DNA of 8,473 bases from Candidatus Njordarchaeota archaeon (GTDB lineage: Archaea; Asgardarchaeota; Njordarchaeia; Njordarchaeales; JAHKLH01): contig JAHKLH010000063.1 of assembly GCA_029856635.1 (NCBI GenBank), forward strand, positions 1-8,473, in the 5' to 3' direction. Below the pieces are notes generated by a model. That model did not search any database. It saw nothing but the letters and a program-made list of their open reading frames with translations, and was not told where the DNA came from. Of the stretch, positions 1 through 5,333 are shown in pieces; within the stretch, counting starts at the first letter, position 1, and each line of letters starts with the position of its first letter. The position numbers and the translations under genes are program-made.

Positions 1-678
1 ACTCTATGTCATGCAACAGACTTTAGATTTGCCGAGATACTCAACAATTATGGCTTAGCATTAGCTACACATGGTGAAATTCTCTTAAGAAAAAACAAGC
101 TCGACGTATCTTTTGCACGATTAAGAGAAGCAGCAACAATATTTCTATTATCTATTATAACATCGGATTATCAATTAGGTGAGGCAATAAGCAATTACAC
201 AAGAATATTACAATTGATTTCAATACTACTAATCGATTCCAAAAGAGAAAACGAGGCCATTGACTTACTTGAGGAGGCAATAGAGCACGTAGATACAGCA
301 TTAGAAACAACGCATTTTCTAGTCCCAGATCTTTGGATTCTAAGAGGAGATCTTTATAGATTTCTTGCAGACACCTTACGAGTAATAGGCGATTTTGAGG
401 AAGCAATAGACAATATACATATGTCAATAGGCTCGTACGAGACAGTTCTCAGATCAACTACACCACCAGATATAAGAGCGAAATTAGGATATGCTTTAGC
501 TCATGTGATATATGGTAATATTCTTAGTGAAATGAATGATGTCAAAGGTGCTCGTGAAAAATATCAGAAAGCATTGAAGATTTTTGAAGAATTATCCGAT
601 ATTGCGGAGGGAACTACTAGAGAAATTATTGAGCAAATGAGCGGAAGAATACAGGAGTTACTTGAAACAATGTCGTAA
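1..678 (+). CDS. TPR-repeat protein, C-terminal part (5' end outside window)
   Basis: The frame is open from base 1 to the TAA at 676-678, giving 225 visible residues with no start codon needed, so the gene begins upstream of the window. A TTG at 214 is in frame, but helical repeat sequence continues before it, so it is not the real start. The protein is almost entirely helical and shows about four tetratricopeptide-like units, near visible residues 13-50, 69-105, 114-150 and 164-197. The last is the most canonical: YGNIL in helix A, then GAREKYQKALKIFEEL in helix B. TPR arrays bind other proteins, and nothing here points to a catalytic domain. I see no membrane segment in the visible part. 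The missing N-terminus could carry an effector, ATPase or DNA-binding domain, so the specific role is unknown. The next gene converges on it after 86 bases. Confidence 0.85.
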   Translation, partial: TLCHATDFRFAEILNNYGLALATHGEILLRKNKLDVSFARLREAATIFLLSIITSDYQLGEAISNYTRILQLISILLIDSKRENEAIDLLEEAIEHVDTALETTHFLVPDLWILRGDLYRFLADTLRVIGDFEEAIDNIHMSIGSYETVLRSTTPPDIRAKLGYALAHVIYGNILSEMNDVKGAREKYQKALKIFEELSDIAEGTTREIIEQMSGRIQELLETMS

Positions 679-764
679 TGCAAAATAATTAAATTTGTTA
701 GATACAACAATTGCAATTCTGAGTCCAAAATACAATAGTGGACATTTACAAAATTATTCCAATG

Positions 765-1967
765 TTAATTTGTCATTTTATGCCTTATTTTGATACCATC
801 AAATGGACCTGCAGTGTGAGATCCAAAAAATGTATACAGAGAATCAATGAGTTTCGTTAGCCCCAATATAGGAATCCTTGGGAGTGGATTAGTCCAAATA
901 GAGGACATCCACATCCTAACTTGATCCAGACTTACTCGATCCATAGTAAATTCCGACACAAAATTTCTTAGTTTTATAAACATTTCTCCGACAATTGGTT
1001 TGTATCTCCAAAGTGCAAATTTTTTGAACTCATCAAAGGATATTTTTCTCTTCTTATACCAACGATTATATTCAAATTTAAGCACATTCTCAATGAAATC
1101 TTCATGCCCGTTTTCTTCGGAGAGTCTGCATTCATATAGAGACTTGTATGGACAGTAGGTACAAGCGACCTGAGTTAAACCTTTGAGGTAATGTGGATGA
1201 ACAACATTATGATTACGCACAATTTTAACTACATCTAAAATTTGTAAAGGGAATATTGGCTTGAATTGTTTATGCGAAATAAACTTCAATTGAAATAAAT
1301 CATGAACAAGCCTTAAAAATCGCTCTCTACATTCACCGAGATGGTCACCAATAACTTCATAGTCTGCATTTATCTTCTTTTTTAATTCACGTAATGGTCT
1401 AGTTTTAAGATAAGTACACCAGCGCGAGCCGCGGTAAGGCAAACCTTCTTTCCTTAAATACTTCTGTACTAGATAAATTGGTGGTTTTGTTATTTCTAAA
1501 TCATACCCTAATTTTGTTGCAATTCTTTCTGCATATTTAACATTAGATTCTGGTTCAAGTATTGGCATGTGTGAGTACGCAACAACCAAATCAAATCTTA
1601 TGAAATCTTGAAGTTTAGAAAGTATGATAAGGCTAGCAGTACTATCTTTTCCACCACTAAAAGAGAGAAGAAGCTTTCGATTCTCTATTTTATTTTTTAC
1701 AAGCTTTACGAGAAGTTTAATATAGTCTTCTAAATCAATAGTATAACCTCCAGGGACTTGAGTAATATCGATCCACTCATCAACTCTAATTTTAAACTCT
1801 TCAACTTTGATTACTCCATTGTGTATGAATTTCGTTATATTCACACCATAGTGTTCCATCCATAAGAGAATTTCATCAGTTGTGCGTCGTATTACAACAA
1901 ATTCACTCCCAGCACAAATGTATCCAATAATCCTTTCTTGAGTATTCAAGATTGGTTGAAATTCCAT
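765..1967 (-). CDS. PP-loop ATP-pyrophosphatase, PAPS-reductase-like, probable Fe-S protein
   Basis: The 400-residue product has the PP-loop SFSGGKDST at residues 102-110, which binds ATP or an adenylylated nucleotide in the PAPS reductase/adenine nucleotide alpha-hydrolase family. Further family marks are SRWCTYLKTRPLRE (181-194) and GDHLGECRERF (207-217), the latter resembling the G-x-R-x-x-E-S-x-x-R motif with Cys in place of Ser. Cysteines 184, 269, 272 and 280 (C-x2-C-x7-C after C184) could ligate an iron-sulfur cluster; C213 is extra. Residues 1-95 form a separate N-terminal domain that I cannot assign, and 290-400 is a basic helical tail. PAPS reductase itself is about 240 residues, so this is a larger relative. 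No other sulfate-assimilation gene is nearby; a nucleobase or tRNA thiolation or DndC-like role is equally possible. The ATG at 1967 is favoured because a TATA box lies 27 bases upstream with no Shine-Dalgarno, as in leaderless crenarchaeal genes. Confidence 0.85.
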   Translation of the reverse strand: MEFQPILNTQERIIGYICAGSEFVVIRRTTDEILLWMEHYGVNITKFIHNGVIKVEEFKIRVDEWIDITQVPGGYTIDLEDYIKLLVKLVKNKIENRKLLLSFSGGKDSTASLIILSKLQDFIRFDLVVAYSHMPILEPESNVKYAERIATKLGYDLEITKPPIYLVQKYLRKEGLPYRGSRWCTYLKTRPLRELKKKINADYEVIGDHLGECRERFLRLVHDLFQLKFISHKQFKPIFPLQILDVVKIVRNHNVVHPHYLKGLTQVACTYCPYKSLYECRLSEENGHEDFIENVLKFEYNRWYKKRKISFDEFKKFALWRYKPIVGEMFIKLRNFVSEFTMDRVSLDQVRMWMSSIWTNPLPRIPILGLTKLIDSLYTFFGSHTAGPFDGIKIRHKMTN

Positions 1968-1968
1968 G

Positions 1969-1988
1969 GGGGCTCAACTGGGAACCCC
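1969..1988 (-). promoter_or_regulatory. GC-rich inverted repeat abutting the PP-loop gene start
   Basis: Read on the minus strand, GGGGTTC and GAGCCCC flank a 6-base loop. They would form a 7-bp stem with one G-T wobble, ending one base before the ATG at 1967. It is much more GC-rich than its surroundings. It lies between the TATA box and the start codon, where archaeal repressors often bind. If the message is longer than predicted, the same element would be an RNA hairpin next to the start codon. Which of the two applies is inference. Confidence 0.45.
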
Positions 1989-1991
1989 GAA

Positions 1992-2000
1992 TATTTAAAG
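1992..2000 (-). promoter_or_regulatory. TATA box for the PP-loop gene
   Basis: The minus strand reads CTTTAAATA here, a good archaeal TATA match. Its centre is about 28 bases upstream of the ATG at 1967. That spacing places the transcription start at or within a few bases of the ATG, implying a leaderless or nearly leaderless transcript. This agrees with the absence of a Shine-Dalgarno sequence. Confidence 0.6.
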
Positions 2001-2044
2001 TCGCATAAATATTTTGATGTTTATTCACAGATATAAACGATAGA

Positions 2045-2052
2045 GTATAAAA
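2045..2052 (+). promoter_or_regulatory. possible upstream TATA box
   Basis: GTATAAAA on the plus strand, about 140 bases ahead of the protease gene. About 25-30 bases downstream is a purine-rich GAGGAG (2076-2081), followed by a TTG at 2090 that opens only ten codons before TAG at 2120-2122. It could drive a short leader, a remnant of a lost gene, or nothing. A closer TATA box at 2155 is the better promoter for the protease. Confidence 0.25.
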
Positions 2053-2154
2053 TCATGACATAATTAAATATCAAAGAGGAGAAAAGAAGTTGAAGCTCAT
2101 TATTAATAATCCCTTACATTAGCTCAAGTACAACAGAGTTTCCTTGTTATCAAG

Positions 2155-2162
2155 CTTAAATA
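2155..2162 (+). promoter_or_regulatory. TATA box for the retropepsin-like gene
   Basis: CTTAAATA lies with its centre about 37 bases upstream of the TTG start at 2195. The expected transcription start is near 2184-2186, giving a leader of about ten bases that begins at or next to the GGTGAG ribosome binding site. It is divergent to the PP-loop promoter, so the two genes share the 227-base spacer but have separate core promoters. Confidence 0.5.
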
Positions 2163-2184
2163 AGGCGAAAATTTAATAGTATTT

Positions 2185-2190
2185 GGTGAG
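2185..2190 (+). promoter_or_regulatory. ribosome binding site that selects the TTG start
   Basis: GGTGAG matches the GGTGA core complementary to the archaeal 16S rRNA 3' end. It stands four bases ahead of the TTG at 2195, with no competing ATG. This supports the TTG as the genuine start of the protease gene. Confidence 0.6.
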
Positions 2191-2194
2191 ATAA

Positions 2195-2584
2195 TTGAAA
2201 ATTGAACAAGTATTAGCTGATGTTGAATTAGAATACAGGGGTAAGAGAATTAAGAAAAAGGCACTTGTTGATACTGGAGCTAGTAAAAGCATTATTTCCA
2301 AGAGACTAGCACTGGAGCTTAATGCATTTATACCATTGGATGAGCCATATAAATTGTGTACTGCTGATGAGAATAGATATTTAGTAATTACAGGATTCGC
2401 TCGTTTAAAGGTAAAGTTTCAAGGTGTAGAGATTCCAGGTGGTTGTACGTTCGAAGTTGCTGAAAATTTAAGAAAAGATGTTGATGTAATAATTGGACGA
2501 CCTGAAATTGATTCTTGGGGCATAATTTTCACTCCGGAAGGAGCTAGATTAAGAAGAGTTCCTGTCGAATTTGATATCATCTAG
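2195..2584 (+). CDS. retropepsin-like (clan AA) aspartic protease
   Basis: A 129-residue single-domain protein. The sequence LVDTGASKSIIS (residues 24-35) contains the catalytic DTG triad at 26-28 followed by A-S, as in retropepsins. The hydrophobic-hydrophobic-Gly element that packs under the active site is VDVIIGRPEIDSWGI (96-110). With one DTG per chain, the active enzyme should be a homodimer, as in this family generally. There is no signal peptide or membrane segment, so it probably acts in the cytoplasm. The substrate is unknown. Stand-alone proteases of this kind occur in archaea and cyanobacteria without an attached retroelement, and no reverse transcriptase or integrase is visible here. 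It starts at TTG with GGTGAG four bases upstream and ends at TAG 2582-2584. It is monocistronic, facing the decayed gene at 2730. Confidence 0.8.
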   Translation: MKIEQVLADVELEYRGKRIKKKALVDTGASKSIISKRLALELNAFIPLDEPYKLCTADENRYLVITGFARLKVKFQGVEIPGGCTFEVAENLRKDVDVIIGRPEIDSWGIIFTPEGARLRRVPVEFDII

Positions 2585-2587
2585 GAA

Positions 2588-2592
2588 TTTTT
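2588..2592 (+). terminator. oligo-T terminator candidate after the protease gene
   Basis: A run of five T residues begins three bases after the TAG stop. Archaeal RNA polymerase can terminate at short T tracts without a hairpin, so the position is suitable. No strong stem is visible in front of it, and the run is short. Confidence 0.3.
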
Positions 2593-2729
2593 ATAATACT
2601 AAGAGTTTCTTTCGTTGAAATACATTCGGAGACGATCATGTTGTGAGACTTGATACTGCCTGTTATATAGTTTTACTAATGCGTTTTAGAATTTCGTGAT
2701 ACTCCGCACTAGTTTGGAGAATTTTACGC

Positions 2730-3170
2730 TTAATTTTTAAGGGCTTTATTCATCATTTCAATTATTTCACTTAAATTAATTTTCGAAAGAATTCTAGCTA
2801 AGTTTTCAATTTCACCAATTCAAGTACCCAGTTCTTGCAAAGTATTTGCAATTTCCTCTTCTGTCAAAAGCATTTCGTAGAAGTCTCTAATGTGCAAACA
2901 AGAGTCAAATCTAAAGTAATCTTTGAGAAGATCCCTCCTGCCAATAGCCTTAAGCAATCTAATGAAGATTGGGCATAGAAAATTCCAAATTCTTAGCTTT
3001 CTCTAATGGAATACTGACTGCAACAAGCAATGCTTTTCTCATCAGTTCAACAGCACACCAGCCTTTTTCTGTAGCATCAAAATAATCTCCTCTCATAAGT
3101 AACTCAGAAGTTTTTGATAAGTTTCTTTGGCTTACAAAATGAGTTCATTTAATTTCGCATCATCTACCAT
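2730..3170 (-). pseudogene. decayed PaREP1/HEPN-like gene with four disabling lesions
   Basis: Joining three minus-strand frames gives one coherent helical protein of about 146 residues. The fragments read MVDDAKLNELIL, stop, AKETYQKLLSYL; then MRGDYFDATEKGWCAVELM and on to SMP; then FIRLLKAIGRRDLL, CLHIRDFYEMLL and a tail ending MMNKALKN. Lesions: TAA at 3132-3134, a one-base loss near 3096-3098, a second frameshift near 2965-2975 (the previous frame reaches TAG at 2959-2961), and TGA at 2820-2822 where TGG (Trp) would fit. The pattern GDY..A.EKGW.AV followed by LH..DFYE resembles archaeal PaREP1 proteins, which belong to the HEPN superfamily and are common in Thermoprotei. This family call is by eye and moderate. 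An intact parent may have started further upstream, since a further 13-codon open stretch (KPKQEILKDAIAI) begins near 3222 in another frame. The product cannot be functional as it stands. Confidence 0.6.
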
Positions 3171-3322
3171 AATACCCCTAATACAATAGCAATTGCATCC
3201 TTTAATATTTCTTGTTTTGGTTTTCATTGAAATTTTCAGATTATTGTATATATTGATTACAGGTTTACTTAATTGCATTATGTTTGATTTGGATATAATT
3301 AATAGCATAAAGAATGAGAGAA

Positions 3323-4054
3323 CTATGGTATCATGTTCTTTATTTCCAATGATGATAACACCAGTAATGATATTATAATAATAATCATTAATAATATTGA
3401 TACTATTGGTGGTATAATATCAAATGTTCCCTCAATAGCAAAGCGTATTGCTTCTACTGAATATGTTAATGGAAGCAAAAGTGCTACTACTTGAAGAAAC
3501 TTTGGTAATGATGATACGGGAATGAATATACCGCATAGGAAGATCATTGGTAATCTGAATGAATTAAGGATTAACATTGTATTCGTTGGATCTCGAATTA
3601 AGAATGCAATGAAAACCCCAAATGCAGAAAACATTAACGCAGATAATACTAAAACCGTTACAAGTAGTGGAGAGAAGATGTGTACATTGAGAATGAAGGG
3701 AATGACTACAATGATGAGAGTCGCGAGAGAAACCATTCCAAAGATGAAACTGCTTAGCACTTTTCCAAGCGCTATTCCGAGATAGCTTATGGGGAAAAGG
3801 AGAATTCTTTCGAATGAACCAATTTTTCTTTCAAATACAATTGATGCCGCGGCCATTGAGGTAGTTCCAAAGAATAGCGCAAGGGCGATTAATCCTGGTA
3901 TTAAATGAGAGGATTTTGGTCCTCCCTTTAATAGGAATGCTAGTGTGAAAACTACTGGAAAGACTATTCCCCAACTTATTGTTGGTGGTTTTAAGTAATA
4001 CTCCTTTATATCCTTCTTTGCAATGTAGAATGCTTTAATGATGTCTTCAAACAT
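3323..4054 (-). CDS. ABC-2 type exporter permease (DrrB-like)
   Basis: A 243-residue integral membrane protein with about six hydrophobic segments, near residues 27-42, 51-75, 93-121, 127-153, 163-200 and 214-235. The loop FERKIGSFERILLFPIS (74-90) matches the conserved E-R-K-x-G-x-x-E-x-x-x-x-x-P-[IL]-S element of ABC-2 permeases of drug and lipid exporters. The SVEAIRFAIEG stretch (199-209) before the last membrane segment is also typical. It starts at ATG 4054, seven bases after the ATPase stop. The sequence GGGTGA overlapping that stop is a good ribosome binding site, so translation is probably coupled. It should form the membrane channel with the ATPase encoded just upstream; the transported substrate cannot be read from sequence. 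The C-terminus is slightly short, ending KNMIP soon after the last membrane helix. Confidence 0.85.
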   Translation of the reverse strand: MFEDIIKAFYIAKKDIKEYYLKPPTISWGIVFPVVFTLAFLLKGGPKSSHLIPGLIALALFFGTTSMAAASIVFERKIGSFERILLFPISYLGIALGKVLSSFIFGMVSLATLIIVVIPFILNVHIFSPLLVTVLVLSALMFSAFGVFIAFLIRDPTNTMLILNSFRLPMIFLCGIFIPVSSLPKFLQVVALLLPLTYSVEAIRFAIEGTFDIIPPIVSILLMIIIIISLLVLSSLEIKNMIP

Positions 4055-4061
4055 ACTCTAT

Positions 4062-5024
4062 TCACCCTGCTGAGTATTTCTTGGATTCCTTAGTTCTATC
4101 AATAAGTTTCATAAAGACTTCCTCGGCGTCCGCTCCCATGAGATTCAACATCACAATTTCTCGGTTTGATTCCTTAAGCAGTTTTATGATTCCTTCAAGC
4201 GCCGTTATGACATCATTTACCATTATACGAATTGCACCTTGTCTTGTACTAACTTTTACTATTCCAGGTATTCTAGAGAATACTTGTGGTTCTCTGATTG
4301 GGGGGTGAACTTGTAATTCAATTATTTTGCTGCCAGAAACCATAGTACGTAATTCGGTAGGAGTTCCCTCAGCAACAATTACTCCCTCATTTATTATTGC
4401 AATGCGATCACATAATTTAAATGCCTCATAGATGTTGTGTGTGGTAAGAAATATTGTTATACCTCTCTTATTCAATTCGCGAATTAATTTCCAAATTTGT
4501 CTTTTACTCTTCACATCTAATCCAATAGTTGGTTCATCTAAAAAGAGAAGTTTTGGATTATGGACAAGAGCTGCTGCTATTGTAAGTCTTCGTCGTAAAC
4601 CTTTAGATAATGCTTTGAATTTTACATTTTTCTTATTCTCAAGACCAAAGAATTCCAGAAGTTCTAGGACTTTTTCTTTTCTCTCGCTACGTGGAACACC
4701 ATACATCTCTGCACAGAACATTAGATTATCAAAACATGACAATTCCATATAAAGATTTGAGATGTCTGGAACAACGCCTATAATTTTCTTAACTTTCTTG
4801 ATCTCCCTGGTCACGTCATAACCATATATGAAAGCACGTCCTCCATTAATTTTAGCCAATCCACAAAGCATGCGCACAGTAGTCGTTTTTCCAGCACCGT
4901 TTGGTCCAAGAAAACCGTATATTTCTCCTTCTTTTACCCTGAAGCTAATTCCCTTAACTGCCATGAAATTACCGTAATATTTGACTAATTTTTCGGCAAT
5001 TATTACGTGTTTCAATGGAATCAA
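4062..5024 (-). CDS. ABC exporter ATP-binding protein (DrrA-like)
   Basis: A 320-residue nucleotide-binding subunit. It has Walker A GPNGAGKTT (40-48), the signature LSKGLRRRL (139-147), Walker B LLFLDEP (159-165), D-loop GLD (168-170) and the switch histidine in TTHNIYEA (H196). Residues 235-310 are the small C-terminal domain usual in DrrA/NatA-type ATPases. The Q-loop position, normally VPQ, reads VVPDIS with Asp87. It should power the permease encoded seven bases downstream, giving a homodimeric ATPase with two permeases in the cytoplasmic membrane. The first codon is TTG at 5024, in a weak context. A second in-frame TTG at 5015 has GGTTGAT in front and would shorten the protein by three residues; I cannot decide between them. 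Substrates of this class include drugs, lipids and peptides, and no neighbour identifies which. Confidence 0.9.
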   Translation of the reverse strand: MIPLKHVIIAEKLVKYYGNFMAVKGISFRVKEGEIYGFLGPNGAGKTTTVRMLCGLAKINGGRAFIYGYDVTREIKKVKKIIGVVPDISNLYMELSCFDNLMFCAEMYGVPRSERKEKVLELLEFFGLENKKNVKFKALSKGLRRRLTIAAALVHNPKLLFLDEPTIGLDVKSKRQIWKLIRELNKRGITIFLTTHNIYEAFKLCDRIAIINEGVIVAEGTPTELRTMVSGSKIIELQVHPPIREPQVFSRIPGIVKVSTRQGAIRIMVNDVITALEGIIKLLKESNREIVMLNLMGADAEEVFMKLIDRTKESKKYSAG

Positions 5025-5062
5025 CCCAATTAATTAAGATGTATTTTGTGCATATTAGAGTA

Positions 5063-5070
5063 ATTATAAA
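5063..5070 (-). promoter_or_regulatory. candidate TATA box of the ABC operon
   Basis: The minus strand reads TTTATAAT, about 40 bases ahead of the ATPase TTG at 5024. The expected transcription start is near 5040, giving a leader of roughly 15-25 bases depending on which TTG is used. A second AT-rich box at 5031-5038 is too close to the start codon to work. Confidence 0.4.
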
Positions 5071-5074
5071 CAAT

Positions 5075-5100
5075 ATTAAGAATATTAATTAAGAATATTA
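5075..5100 (-). repeat. perfect tandem duplication of a 13-bp unit upstream of the ABC promoter
   Basis: Two identical copies of ATTAAGAATATTA (plus-strand reading) occupy 5075-5087 and 5088-5100 with no spacer. They lie directly upstream of the candidate TATA box, at the BRE and beyond. Each unit contains the palindromic core AATATT, one per 13 bases. The arrangement fits paired binding sites for a regulator of the exporter, but AT-rich DNA can also duplicate by slippage. Confidence 0.6.
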
Positions 5101-5274
5101 CTAATCGCTCTTGACAACTCTTTTGCGTTTTTTAGTTTTCCTGATTTTATGTTTGCTTAATCATCAAATTTAAAGCAGATTTATTGATTTCCTAAATTGT
5201 GTGCAGAAACCTCGGCTATTCATATTCAAATTAAAATCAGATAAAACAAGAAATTTCTCGGATGAAAATGTGCC

Positions 5275-5333
5275 AAAAAAGTCGTCATGAGCGTACCTGT
5301 TTACTTGATGAAAAATAATTTAAAGATAAAACT
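5275..5333 (-). terminator. oligo-T terminator region after the 436-residue membrane protein gene
   Basis: On the minus strand, downstream of the stop at 5334-5336, there is a T5 run at 5311-5315 and a T6 run at 5275-5280 in an AT-rich context. Such tracts are the usual archaeal termination signal. Termination here would separate this gene from the ABC operon, which has its own candidate promoter. Confidence 0.35.

Larger units (their letters stand above)
5025..5333. other. 309-base intergenic region: ABC operon promoter and upstream gene terminator
   Basis: There is no convincing coding sequence on either strand; the longest short frames are only a handful of codons with no ribosome binding site. 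The left part holds a candidate TATA box and a tandem repeat serving the ABC operon. The right edge holds T tracts suited to ending transcription of the membrane-protein gene that stops at 5334. The middle part, about 5105-5270, is AT-rich and I see no structure in it. Confidence 0.6.

Noticed and set aside
214..216. TTG as start of the TPR gene
   Set aside because: The same frame is open back to base 1 and encodes helical repeat sequence before it, so the gene is truncated by the window edge.
155..427. Minus-strand open frame of 90 codons inside the TPR gene
   Set aside because: It lies antisense to a clear TPR protein that is open through the whole region and shows no family motif.
704..720. 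Palindrome AATTGCAATT between the convergent genes
   Set aside because: A short AT-rich palindrome is expected by chance here and no T tract or second copy supports a function.
2700..2745. Possible hairpin terminator CTCC...GGAG followed by T tracts
   Set aside because: The stem is only 4 bp and the T-rich stretch overlaps the 3' end of the decayed gene, so the evidence is too weak.
3193..3378. Plus-strand 61-codon hydrophobic frame
   Set aside because: It overlaps the permease C-terminus antisense, has no ribosome binding site, and its hydrophobicity reflects local AT/T-rich sequence.
3345..3420. AT-rich near-repeat resembling a microsatellite
   Set aside because: It encodes the Ile-rich last membrane helix of the permease (runs of ATT/ATA codons), so it is coding sequence.
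3522..4752. Plus-strand frames antisense to the ABC genes (3522-3785, 4081-4308, 4432-4752)
   Set aside because: The opposite strand encodes an unmistakable ABC permease and ATPase with all motifs.
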